Below are positions 1 through 11,403 of a stretch of 64,000 bases of DNA, piece by piece. The notes below the pieces were generated by a model. The model did not search any database and was not told the DNA's origin. It saw only the letters and a program-made list of their open reading frames with translations. The stretch is from Lampris incognitus (taxonomy: Eukaryota > Chordata > Actinopteri > Lampriformes > Lampridae): assembly GCF_029633865.1 (NCBI RefSeq), contig NC_079221.1, positions 3,823,730 to 3,887,729 on the forward strand, given 5' to 3'. A program made the position numbers and the translations under genes. Every line of letters begins with the position of its first letter. Position 1 is the first letter of the stretch.

Positions 1-2787
1 TGCTAGTTGTTATATGATATCGCATGACAGAGTTTGGTGCTATTTTCTGGGGGGATCAGTCACTTCTGGTGCAGTATGGTGGGGGATCTGCAGGAGACAC
101 TGCCACAGTAGCTTAGGTTTAGGGCTGGACTATATATGGGAGATAATTTTCTGAGGAGAGTTCATCCCTCTGTGATTATAACACAGTGAGTGAAAGCATA
201 ATCCTGATCTGCTTTGACAAAATGAATCTTGCCGTTAAAGTCTAAACCTGGTCATACCTGCTGTTGTCAGTACAATGGAGGATGTCTCTCATGATGCGGT
301 CAGCAAAAGATAAAGCAAAAAAGGCAAAATCAAAACATGCATCCAACATGGAGTCAGCCTGTCTGGAGTCAACGTGGTGGGAAATGACATAGTTCGTTGC
401 AACTGCATTTACAAAACGTAGAACCTGTTTGCAATTTAGGCAATGTGCCTTTTTTTCCTCTTTTTTTTTGAAGTTTATTGTAACAGCACTAAAGCAAATG
501 GTGTGCATGGTATATGCATTGCTGTGTGAAATGACGTTTCATTTAGAATTTTGGACGAGTGTTTCCTCCATAACTTTATGTAAGAATTAGTTGTGGTAAT
601 GGCTGGAAGTGCAGTTTAGCATAAACATGTTGAATATGAATATCTTGTCGGTAGTGCTCTCTTCCAAGAAGCATCGCACCAACACCTGAATAAACCTGCT
701 CCATTGCTTCACCGCTGAGTAGATGGTCATGTAAAAAAAAAAAAAAGTGGCTGTGCTGTGTTTTCTAACCTTGAAACGCCTTTGAATGTGCATGGGGACG
801 ACTGTCCAGACTAAAAAGGATGTGTCAAGAACTCATTTATAGCCGGCTGCATTCCTTATGCAACAAAGCTGTAATCCTGGAGACGGATTTTCTTTTCGGA
901 GGGACGGACGGTTGTCCCTGCGCTCTTGGCTGACAGGGATGACACGCAGGAGCTAAAACTTCAGACGAGGCCGTATCACGTTAAGCATCTCCGCGTCTGT
1001 GACCCGCACCGTATCGACTCCTTGTGTGGAGACACGAGACGCACTCGATGCTGCGGTGCGGCACATCCACTCCGGCTCGTCTCGGCACCGGTGCACTTAC
1101 GGAACAGAAAAGGAGAATTATTAACAATGGCACCCATGCACCGTGACGTTCTCCTGTACGTTAATTGTATGGCAAGCTTCCTACGCACATACCACCCAGT
1201 ACTTAGTGACACCGTAAAAGAAGGAGTTTTATGCATAACTGTTGAATTTGCATAAAAAGCCGGCCCGGATCTACAAGTTGAGAGGTGTGGAAGTGACTCC
1301 TAATCCCTTAGCGTTAGCTTAACACAAGCGCTGGTAACATTATAAATGAGTGTGGTTAGAAAAATGAGCCCCTGCGAAGCGACCTGGTGCTTCAATAAAA
1401 GATGCATATGATCAGTCTTCTTCAAATCAGACAGCAGTCCTGCAAGAGCGACGCATAAACAAACAGCTGCCGGTGCAGCATGCAGTGGACGGACTTGTGC
1501 ATTGTATAGGTCTTTCACAAGAAGCAGCCAGCCAGGGCTTTAATGGCACGCCGGGTGAAATCAAGTGATGCCAAAAACACATTGCGTTTCCAGAAAAAAA
1601 CATCTTTATTATTCAGTATTTTAACGACCTTTGTTATGTACCTTGAAATAGATGAAAATACATTTACGCTGACTGTATGTATGGCAAATACGTACACACG
1701 TATAAACATGTATGTGGTGCAGTTTAGTATGTATATGTATATCGTTAGCTAATGTACATTACGTACAGCTATGTGCAAGTTTACTCTCTGTACATGTGTA
1801 TGAAAAGTAAAAATCCAATTTCTCATATCTCACCACGGTGACCCCTCGTACTCACAGGTAGAATTGTCAGTGCACACACATACACATTAACATGCGCACT
1901 ACAGCAAGTCACAAAGGATTAAAGCAATTTATTACAGTTTAAGAAATGAATGTGCATTGGAGACCTTGTAGAAGACCTATACAGTCCACGATAAATTTAC
2001 AGAAATGTGGCATTGTAAATATACCTTAAGCAAAAGTTGAAAGGTGCAAATTAACTCCCCACTTGCACCCACTTAAGGGGGTCTTATCTTTTCATTGACT
2101 TGTACCGTTCAGTGTAAAGACAGTCTTTCTGAGGTAGACTGCTCAAATTCAAGGACAAGCATTTATTTTTTTTTAAACTTTTGTTCTTTTCAGATTTTTT
2201 TTCCACAAATGCATGACATTCAAAATGACAGAACGTAAGTACTACATGTACAATATGTAGCAATGAGGTAGAAATGGTTATAAAGTATGTTTCAATATAA
2301 AACCGATACTGGAAACTACACAGGGGGTGGAATCAAAATCTAAAGCAGTTCTGTACAAACAAACAAAAAAATGTACAAACAGATACTGAAAGATTCTGAA
2401 AAACAATTCAAGTGACTTATAGTTGGCAGCAATGGCAGACTCCATGTGCTTATCAAAAGTTCTGTCCGAGTGTTGTTCTTCAGGAAAGGCCCAACCATCA
2501 CATGTTCCTGTTATTAATGAATAATTTCAATGATATTATCTACAGTACATTAAGTATATACACTGTATTTGAGTTAATGTGTACAGTTTTTTTAATACCC
2601 TATGTTGCTATCTGTCTTTTTTATGTGTAGATGCAATGAACTAATGGAAAAAAAGAAAAAAATACAAATGGAGCCTCTTTTCTCTGTGTGCAGCGATGCT
2701 GTCCTGTATTATATTGTGCTGTGTTGCACTGCGATGGCAGGTGATAAACAAAACAAGAGCAAATAAGTGATGAAATCTGCTGATTTC
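1..2787. other. downstream intergenic DNA, no gene seen
   Basis: Short spurious ORFs on both strands, none recognised. A somewhat CpG-richer patch lies at about 890-1110, and an open frame crosses it, but it has no recognisable domain. The rest is AT-rich. Confidence 0.5.
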
Positions 2788-2789
2788 AA

Positions 2790-3214
2790 TCCAGATAGCA
2801 GAATTGCTGTGGCCCGGACCCGTCCCACACCGACACTTCATCTGGCCCACATACCGCGTGGAATGATGGCACTTGGGCAGTCCACTCCTGTTTGCCAGAT
2901 CTGGGCCAGAACCAAGCCATAGCAATGCCGCATGTGCCACATGTTTGCCAGAGGTGGCCCATATTTGTTTTGATATTCGGGCCATATTCACCATTTACCA
3001 CACGGGCCCCTTCAGGGTCACATCCAGATCACATGTTGCCCAGAGCACCGCATCTTTGCCAAAAAAGGCCCACATTTGATTTCGCATATTTGGGCCATAT
3101 TTGCTATTATACATGTGGGCCACTTCAGGCTCACATCCATTTTGTCAGGGCCAGAAGAAGACCATCAGTGCCGCATCATTGCCTGAAGTGGCCCACATCC
3201 GGATGCTGTCTGGG
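2790..3214 (-). mobile_element. short DNA transposon, family A (CCCAGATAGC ends), copy 1
   Basis: A 425-bp non-autonomous element with termini TCCAGATAGCA and TGCTGTCTGGG (inverted repeats with a few changes), flanked by the dinucleotide AA on both sides (2788-2789, 3215-3216). The interior has about ten copies of a GGCCCA/TGGGCC motif in both orientations, separated by AT-rich DNA. There is no transposase. The same sequence occurs reversed at 21755 and 29155. Confidence 0.85.
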
Positions 3215-3695
3215 AAAGCTCATCTAAAACCGCCAGGCAACTGCGAGTACTTTTTAGATTCAGCGAAACATTTCCATATTCTGACACACATATCTCACCA
3301 AGCAAGACGCCGGCTCCTGACCTGAAATGTCCCTCAAATTTGTGATTACGAACATCATCAGTGACTTTTTTTTTGACACCCCTGTTAATGCTTTTCTAAA
3401 CAGGCAAAATAACATCTTGGAAATAGCAATCATCACCGCAAGAATCTACGTACCAATTTACCAATATGCATGGTATTAAGTAACTATGCCTTGTGCGTTC
3501 TTGTGCTGATAGCTCACGATTCAGAATACTTCCAAAGATTTCTGAATGAGAAGGTACTTTTCCACTTTTGGTACCCCAGGCAGAAAATATTGGTGTTTAC
3601 TGTTCATAAACTAGCATAAGGTATGCATGCCAAAAACAAAAACAAAAATATTTGATCATTGTGGTAGATAGATATGGTGGACACATATTTGACAC

Positions 3696-4898
3696 ACACT
3701 GATGAGCCAAAACATTACGACCACTCGCAGGTGAACCGAATAACGATCATCTCCAAACAAGGGCACATGGCAAGGTCTGGGTAGATTAGTTGGTAAGCAA
3801 ACAATCAGTTCTCGTAGTCGATGTGTTGGATGCAGGAGAAATGGGCAGGAGTAAAGACCTGAGTGACTCTGACAAGGGCCACATTGTAATGGCCAGATGA
3901 TTGGGTCAGAGCATCTCTGAAACAGCGAGTCTTGTTGAGTGCTCCTGGTCAGAGGTGGTGAGTGCCTATTGACAGTGGTCCGAGGAGGGACAAACCGGGA
4001 CAGGATGTTGGGCACCCAAGGCTGATCGATGTGCGAGGGCAACAAACGCTATCCCATCTGGTCCAAACCAACAGAAAGTCTACTGTGGCACAAGTCACAG
4101 AAAATTTTAACGATGGTCACAGGAGCAATGTGTCACAACACAAACTGCGTCACACCCTGCTGTATATGGGACTGCATAGCCACAGACCAATCAAGAGTGC
4201 CCATGATGACCCCTGTCCACCGTCAAAAGTGCCTACAATGGGCACGAGAGCCTCAGAATTGGACCGTGGAGCAGTTGAAGGTCACTGGGTCCGATGAGTC
4301 CCAATTTCTTTTAGATTATGCGGATGGCTGTGTATGGACATGTGCGCCGTTTACCTTGGGAAGAGATGGCACCAGGATGCACTGTGGAAGAAGGCAAGCC
4401 GGTGGAGGGAGTGTGTTGCTCTGGGCAATGTTTTGCTGGGAAACCTTGGGTCCGACCATTCATGTGGACATCAATTTGACATGTGCCACCTACTTAAACA
4501 TTATTGCAGGCCAGGTACACCCCTTCATGGCAGTGGTATTCCCTGATGGCAGTGGCCTCTTGCAGCAAGATAATACACACTGCACACACTGTTTGGAAAT
4601 GGTTTGAGGAACATGGTGAAGAGTTCAAGTTGTTTCCCTGGCCGCCAAATTCTCCAGATCTCAATCTGATTGAGCATCTGTGGGATGTGCTGGACCAACA
4701 AGTCTGATCCACGGTGGCTCCACTTCCCAACTTACAAGACTTGAAGGATCTGCTGCTAATGTTTTGGTGCCAGATACCACAGGGCACCTTCAGGGTCTTG
4801 TAGAGTCCATGCCTCGATGGGTCGACGCTGTTTTAGCGGCACATGGTGGACCAACAGTATATTAGACAGGTTGTTGTAATGTTTTGGCTCATCAGTGT
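3696..4898 (+). mobile_element. Tc1/mariner transposon, decayed
   Basis: The ends are inverted repeats: CACTGATGAGCCAAAACATT at 3697-3716 and its complement near 4879-4897. A TA follows the right end; the left TA is not intact. The 1.2-kb length and internal transposase remnant fit the Tc1 superfamily of fish. Confidence 0.9.
3841..4866 (+). pseudogene. Tc1-type transposase pseudogene
   Basis: The start at 3841 reads MGRSKDLSDSDKGH, as in Tc1-like transposases, but is stopped by TGA at 3898-3900 and again at 3970-3972. The similarity then moves through three frames: about 3990-4150 (HPRLIDVRGQ, helix-turn-helix region), 4150-4590 (WAREPQNWT, SDES, GGGSVLLWAMFCWE, FPDGSGLLQQDN) and 4570-4707 (FPWPPNSPDLNLIEHLWDVL), ending in a further frame near 4866. 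The pieces of the DDE catalytic core (Asp of SDES, Asp of QQDN, Glu of LIEH) are visible but not in one frame. It has at least three frameshifts and two stops, so it is dead. Confidence 0.92.
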
Positions 4899-6261
4899 AT
4901 TACCATGACTCCACAGTACCCAAGGGTACATGCTGCAAAACATGCCCAGCTATAAATGTCCCAGTTATAAATGTCCAGAGCTTCACCTGTGGGTTAAAGG
5001 ATAATTAAAAATGTCAACCTCTTAAAATGCATCTTTTTTTTTTCATCATAAACTGATCAGAAGCTGTCGTTTTACTTTGGCTGTAAATGTGTAAGAATGC
5101 AAAAACTGCAAAGTGCGTTAATTAACAACACTATATGCAAAGGTGAGTTCCAGGGTATTTTGATTTTTTTTTTCTTGCCCAGACAAACATTTAAGAAGAT
5201 GTAGCTCATAAACATCAACGCAAAAGCAAGATAAAACGTTAAACACCAGAACCTGGCTTACATGTCCCTGGTGGCCGAATCCCCCCGATGAAAATGTATT
5301 TTGTTAAATACTACCATGTGAGGAAAAAACAAAACAAAACTGCAGACTCCCTGGACTTGCTGTATACATTGGTTTGGCTGTCAGAAACTTGAGAGAGATT
5401 AAAAAGAAAAAAAAATGTGTTTTTGTGCCGTAATTATAACTCCCTACTTCCTTGGAATTCGCATCTGAGTTGCAAGTTAACACGGCCACCAAATGAAGCC
5501 GTTATTTAATGATGTTAAAGATGCGAGCTCTTTCTAGCACTGGGGTATTACACAATCAAAAAAAGAAAGAAACTGCTGAAAAAAAGAGGATTCGCTTTAG
5601 TTGCAAACTAACCACAGCAAAGTTTGACCCGATGACAGGCGAGCGGGTGTCCTCATCTAAAAATAATAATAATAAAATAAAATCAGCTGGCACACGGTAA
5701 ACCAGTGTTGACTTGCAGGGAAAAAGGTTTTCCAATACAAATCCATCTCGGTAAGCTGTTAAGGGTTGAAGTATATGCTAAATAAATATATGCTGAATGC
5801 ACGTCCACACAAAGCCAGAGCTGACTCGTGTCAAGCAGAGGCCGATAATGCAACAAACGCAAACGATAAAAGGACCTACATACACTACCGTTCAAAAGTT
5901 TGGGATCACCCAAACAATTTCGTGTTTTCCATGAAAAGTCACACTTATTCACCACCATATGTTGTGAAATGAATAGAAAATAGAGTCAAGACATTGACAA
6001 GGTTAGAAATAATGATTTGTATTTGAAATAAGATTTTTTTTACATCAAACTTTGCTTTCGTCAAAGAATCCTCCATTTGCAGCAATTACAGCATTGCAGA
6101 CCTTTGGCATTCTAGCTGTTAATTTGTTGAGGTAATCTGGAGAAATTGCACCCCACGCTTCCAGAAGCAGCTCCCACAAGTTGGATTGGTTGGATGGGCA
6201 CTTCTTTGAGCAGATTGAGTTTCTGGAGCATCACATTTGTGGGGTCAATTAAATGCTCAAA

Positions 6262-6420
6262 ATGGCCAGAAAAAGAGAACTTTCATCTGAAACTCGACAG
6301 TCTATTCTTGTTCTTAGAAATGAAGGCTATTCCATGCGAGAAATTGCTAAGAAATTGAAGATTTCCTACACCGGTGTGTACTACTCCCTTCAGAGGACAG
6401 CACAAACAGGCTCTAACAGG
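6262..6420 (+). pseudogene. Tc1 transposase N-terminal fragment, left arm
   Basis: About 53 codons from ATG 6262: the first helix-turn-helix of a Tc1 transposase (SETRQSILVLRNEGYS, EIAKKLKISYTGVYYSLQRT). Similarity ends at the palindrome centre near 6417. The outward-facing C-terminal fragment in this arm lies on the minus strand at about 6044-6205. Confidence 0.85.
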
Positions 6421-6700
6421 TACTATTTAATGAAGATGCCAGTTGGGGACCTGTGAGGCGTCTGTTTCTCAAACTAGAGACTCTAATGTACTTATCTTCT
6501 TGCTCAGTTGTGCAACGTGGCCTCCCACTTCTTTTTCTACTCTGGTTAGAGCCTGTTTGTGCTGTCCTCTGAAGGGAGTAGTATACACCGGTGTAGGAAA
6601 TCTTCAATTTCTTAGCAATTTCTTGCATGGAATAGCCTTCATTTCTAAGAACAAGAATAGACTGTCGAGTTTCAGATGAAAGTTCTCTTTTTCTGGCCAT
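6413..6700 (-). pseudogene. Tc1 transposase N-terminal fragment, right arm
   Basis: The mirror copy of the left-arm fragment, extending further through the spacer (RKRSGRPRCTTEQEDKYI, RLTGPQLASSLNST) and so covering most of the paired-like DNA-binding domain. It is truncated before the catalytic domain. The C-terminal fragment of this arm is on the plus strand at about 6760-6918, ending in a natural TGA. Confidence 0.85.
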
Positions 6701-7573
6701 TTTGAGCGTTTAATTGACCCCACAAATGTGATGCTCCAGAAACTCAATCTGCTCAAAGAAGTGCCCATCCAACCAATCCAACTTGTGGGAGCTGCTTCTG
6801 GAAGCGTGGGGTGCAATTTCTCCAGATTACCTCAACAAATTAACAGCTAGAATGCCAAAGGTCTGCAATGCTGTAATTGCTGCAAATGGAGGATTCTTTG
6901 ACGAAAGCAAAGTTTGATGTAAAAAAAACTTATTTCAAATACAAATCATTATTTCTAACCTTGTCAATGTCTTGACTCTATTTTCTATTCATTTCACAAC
7001 ATATGGTGGTGAATAAGTGTGACTTTTCATGGAAAACACAAAATTGTTTGGGTGATCCCAAACTTTTGAACGGTAGTGTAACTTCTCTAATGCTGCATGT
7101 TTGGAATTCAGCAGGCGGAGATATGCTTCGAGCTGTAACTGAATCTGAGGTGCACGTCCCTCGACTCGCTGGCATGGCTGAGGAGCCAGCCAGCTTGTGT
7201 CTGTTTCATGAAATGCATGCTGTCAGTCCACTGATGACTGAAGGGAGACATGCATGGAAAAAATAACATAAAAAAAGCAAACGTGTGTAATTTTGTCATT
7301 GAAGATGTACTGAAGACGCAGATATGATGTCGTCGTGCTCTGACATGTGTGACTTTGCTGCCGCCGTTAGGACAGGGGGACGCTTTATGTCCCGATATGG
7401 GTCTGGGTAAAGTTACGTTGCAACAAGCAACGTGACGGAGATGAGTGTGTAGACCCAAAAACATGATCATCTGCAGAGATGAAGACATCCCCAACGTAAA
7501 ATCTAACAAAGACGATGTCTTTTAGCGCCCCTGCACCTTTAGACAAACACCTTCAGTGGCATCTACTTTAGTG

Positions 7574-7991
7574 CCCCCCCCCCTTTCTCCCCAATTGTAC
7601 CCCGGCCAATCACCCCACTCTTCCGAGCCGTCCCGGTCGCTGCTCCACCCCCTCTGCTGATCCGGGGAGGGCTGCAGACTATCACGTGTCTCCTCCCATA
7701 CATGTGGAGTCGCCAGCTGCTTCTTTTCACCTGACTGAGGAGTTTCACCAGGGGGACGTAGCGTGTGGGAGGATCACGCTATTCCCCCCAGTCCCCCCCC
7801 TCCTGCAACTGACCAGAGGAGGCGCTAGTGCAGCGACCAGGATATGTACCCACATCTAGCTTCCCACCCGCAGACACAGCCAATTCTGTCTGTAGGGACG
7901 CCCGACCAAGCCGGAGGTAACACGGGGATTCGAACCGGCGATCCCCGTGTTGGTAGGCAACGGAATAGACCGCCACGCCACCCGGACGCCC
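7574..7991 (-). mobile_element. tRNA-derived SINE, family B, copy 1
   Basis: Full-length copy, head at 7991, tail at 7574. The head carries pol III boxes: a box A-like TGGCGTGGCGG and a box B GGTTCGAATCC. The body is about 340 bp, and the tail reads TTGGGGAGAAA followed by a G-run. No clear target duplication was found for this copy. Confidence 0.88.
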
Positions 7992-9033
7992 TGTGGCTTT
8001 CTTTTAAAATGTGTGAGCCGAGTGCTTTACGAGAGTCTGTCGCTGCTCAGGAGGAGATGATACATTCAGTAATGGTGTTGCCTCCTCGTACAGTGATCAG
8101 ACTCCTTCCTGCCTGGGGAGCTGCCTGGAATAAGCTTTGATTGACTGCTGGAGATTATTACTACTGTAAAGGTCTCGAGAAGATGATTGACGCATAAAAA
8201 TGTGATCAATTGTGTCAACAGACTTCAAGCAACTAATCTTCACACCGAGGCCAAAGCAAACCTTGCCCGGACCCCCTTATAATAATAATAAAGGTGGTGT
8301 AGATTTCAAACCATTTCAGAGCAGCCGTCTCTTCAGCAGAGTATTGTGAATACCACCACTGCCGGCTGTTGTGTTGTTTCCATCCGGTTGACGTGGGGAC
8401 TGTGTGTGTATCTACGAGACATCACATATTGGGGGCAAGCCAAACACCGTTCTGTTGTTTTATCTTAAATTATGGCTGTAGGATTGAGTACCTAACAAAT
8501 GCAAACCGTGTTGTCCTCAGGCGAAGGAGTCAGGTATTCCTACCCTGAAACTCAGCAGTATTCAACTTTAAGTATCGCGTGTGGATAAAGATACGGTTTA
8601 ATGGCACTATCAAAAAGAGAAAAAAAATGAAGCAAAAACAAATTCCGGACACAAACAGATAATGTTTGATTTTCTTTTCTCAATATGTGTCCTTGTCAAC
8701 TCAGTAGAATAGGCTCCGACACGGCTGCCTTCAAGAATTTGTCTTTCAGAGATAACTAACAAACTGAGGTAGAAAGGAACTTGGGCTATACCTAATCCGT
8801 AGGTTTCATTAGTGATAAAACAGCAGCAGGATGGAGCGAAATAGCTTGGGGGGGGGGGGGGGGGGACTGTCTTTCTCAACCTCAAGATGCTTGTCTTTCC
8901 CTTAACAACGTGTCTCTGCATCACCACCGGACCAAAAAACACCCGCCTTCGCACAGGAGCCGAATCAAACGGACAATACTGTTGATGTAAATGAGTGTCT
9001 TCCTCCCCGGTAGCCAAGGACAACTGAACTATG

Positions 9034-9786
9034 GCCATCCATCCATTATCCGAACCGCTTATCCTGCTCTCAGGATCGCGGGGATGCTGGAGCCTATCCC
9101 GGCAATCACTGGGCAGCAGGCAGCTCCGGAGACACCCTGGACAGGCCGCCAGGCCATCACAGGGCCCACACACACACACACACACACACACACATTCATA
9201 CCTAGGGACAATTTAGTACGGCCGATTCACCTGACCTACATGTGTTTGGACTGTGGGAGGAAACCGGAGCACCTGGAGGAAACCCACACAGACACGGGAG
9301 AACATGCAAACTCCACACAGAGGACGACCCGGGACGACCCTCAAGGTTGGACTACCCCGTCCAGATAGCAAAGAATCTTTTGCCCAAATATGGCCCACAT
9401 CTGCGGTTATCTTACAGCCCACATTTGGCCTTGAATGACGGCGTTGACTCGGGGTGAGTGTGGCTGCCTCAACTCTGCCACAGGTCCACCTTATATGGCC
9501 CACAACTGGCCCACATAGTATGTGCTGTAACCCAAGTCAAGCCTGATTCATTACATTTGGGCCATGTCTGGCCCACACAGCACTTGCCATAACCTAAATC
9601 AGGCCCGGCTTATGACATTTGGGCCACGTCTGGCCCACAGAACAGTCGCCACTGCCGTAACTGAGCCGTAAGTACCAAATGTGCCCCAGATTAGGCTCAA
9701 ATGTGTCCGCTATCTGGGCGGGGCTCGAACCCAGGACCTTCTTGCTGTGAGGTGACTGCGCTAACCACTGCGCCACCATGCCTTGC
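9034..9786 (-). mobile_element. tRNA-derived SINE, family C, interrupted
   Basis: A different SINE from family B. On the minus strand the head near 9780 reads as box A-like TGGCGCAGTGGTTAGCGC and box B GGGTTCGAGCCC. The body has the motif (plus strand) TGTGGGAGGAAACCGGAG common in fish repeats, a (CA)n run at 9165-9193, and the tail ends in ATGGATGGA repeats (minus). A 13-bp duplication CAACTGAACTATG flanks it (9021-9033 and 9787-9799). A family A DNA transposon sits inside it at 9360-9718. Confidence 0.85.
9360..9718. mobile_element. short DNA transposon, family A termini, divergent copy 2
   Basis: The ends TCCAGATAGC and GCTATCTGGG match family A, flanked by CG on both sides (9358-9359, 9719-9720). 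Removing it restores the uninterrupted family C SINE (CTACCCCG joined to GGGCTCGAACC). The interior differs from the other copies and holds roughly 62-bp tandem units rich in TGGCCCACA. Confidence 0.85.
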
Positions 9787-10246
9787 CAACTGAACTATGT
9801 TACACACAGAAATTATCTCGAGATACATAACGGCACCATCTCTCCCCTGACACAACTCTTAACCCCGGTGAAATTCTTCACTACCAACAGATCAGAAAGA
9901 TAATACGAAAGCCAATACACGTTTTACCCTCCAACGAGAACATTCATGGTCATGACCTCTCCATTACACACCGAGCCTTTCTGAGGTATGGTAGCCTTCC
10001 ACGGTTCGGTAACGCGAATTCAAAAAGCGAGCCAAATGTAGTGTGTGTAGTGCTTAGACACAATCTTTTGAGGTACTATACATATCACAATCACTTTCCT
10101 GAGTTTTCAAAAATAGATAACATAAAAGATATTAATGGTACAAATTTTTTTTTACATTTGTGTGAAACATTACTTTTGTAACAATATTTTAACATCAATT
10201 ACATAGTAATTTATTGTTTCATCTGAAGTTATGTTGCAAAAATGTT

Positions 10247-10674
10247 TTTTTTGGGTATCCCCCCCCCCCTTCTCCCCAATTATATCCGGCCAATTACCCC
10301 ACTCTCCCGAGCCGTCCCGGTCTCTGCTCCACCCCCTCTGCTGATCCAGCGAGGGCTGCAGGCTACCACATGCCTCCTCCCATACATGTGGAGTCACCAG
10401 CCGCCGCTTTTCACCTGACAGTGAGGAGTTTCACCAGGGGGACGTAGCGCATGGGAGGATCACGCTATTCCCCCCAGTTCCCCCTCCCCCCCAACCAGAG
10501 GAGGCGTTAGAGCGGCAACCAGGACACATACCCACATCCGGCTTCCCACCCACAGATACGGCCGATTGTGTCTGTAGGGACGCCCGACCAAGCCGGTGAT
10601 AACATGGGGATTTGAACCGGCGATCCCCGTCTTGGTAGGCAGTGGAATAGACCGCTATGCTACCCGGACGCCCC
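10247..10674 (-). mobile_element. tRNA-derived SINE, family B, copy 2
   Basis: Full-length copy just downstream of fign. Target duplication GCAAAAATGTT at 10236-10246 and 10675-10685. Confidence 0.9.
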
Positions 10675-11403
10675 GCAAAAATGTTATTTGACTGTGATCT
10701 CATTGATCGTAGAGAAGCTAATGAAGGAGCCAAATTCACCATCCAGGTTTGCCAGAAAACAAACTGCGTTATTCTCGGAAAGGAAAAAAAAGGACTATCT
10801 CAACGTTCTTGTTATTATATAGGTTTTACACATATGTAGATAAGACTCATGTAAAGGAGGGTAGCGAAACAGAAATGCTTATAACTTTAGTGTTCAGATC
10901 AACAAAACCACAGCGGTTCACAGAGACCACGAAGGAGAAAAAGCTGTAGAATATTGTTCTCATGGAAAGGAGAAAGCAAGTTCCTGTCTAATTTTAAAGC
11001 TCTTTTATAGTAGCACACATAACCAAAAAAGAATAGTACAAAATAAAAGCACCACCTCAGGCACTTCAGAGCAACTAAATCTCCAAAACAGCAAAATGAT
11101 ATATATAGATATATATATTTATATTTATATATATATACTGTATGTACACTGACAGGGGGATTCCGTCCTCTTTGTAAATGATTTGAAAATCAAACATGAC
11201 GTTAGCCACATAAAGCATCAAATTAGTATTTCTTAGCTTGTGTTGTCCAGACTCTAGCTGCTGTCTAAAACCAGCTTGTTGCTCTGGGAGATCTTTCTGG
11301 AACAATCTTTTTTCATGTCAGTGTTTGTTTGACATGATTTAGTTTCTATATCCTTCACTGTACTCCTACCATGGTTTGCGTGAGTTGTGTTAATGTTTAT
11401 TTT
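10675..11403 (-). other. likely fign 3' UTR (end unresolved)
   Basis: Sequence directly after the fidgetin stop codon. An AATAAA on the minus strand (11396-11401) sits only three bases past the stop and is unlikely to be the main signal. The next clear one is at 10210-10215, beyond a SINE. The block is AT-rich and holds an (AT)n-like stretch at 11100-11143. Fidgetin 3' UTRs are long in other vertebrates, so the transcript may extend further left than marked. Confidence 0.4.

Larger units (their letters stand above)
5883..7078. mobile_element. Tc1 foldback (palindromic) element
   Basis: TA dinucleotides flank both ends (5881-5882, 7079-7080), and each end begins CACTACCGTTCAAAAGTTTG in inverted orientation. 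The arms 5883-6417 and 6546-7078 are near-perfect inverted copies with a 128-bp spacer. Each arm holds, from outside in: the terminal repeat, the C-terminal transposase code facing outward (ending ANGGFFDESKV), then a 5' leader and the N-terminal transposase code facing inward (MARKRELSSETRQS). The middle of the transposase is missing, so it cannot move itself. Confidence 0.92.

Noticed and set aside
926..1255. 109-residue plus-strand ORF in a CpG-richer patch
   Set aside because: No recognised domain, and the opposite strand is equally open; not enough to call a gene.
2641..3325. Overlapping ORFs rich in His, Pro and Cys, also near 21673-22200 and 29013-29708
   Set aside because: Translations of the family A DNA transposon; similar frames recur wherever the element lies and no product is known.
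8610..9191. 193-residue minus-strand ORF
   Set aside because: Runs through a G-run, the family C SINE and a CA repeat; no domain.
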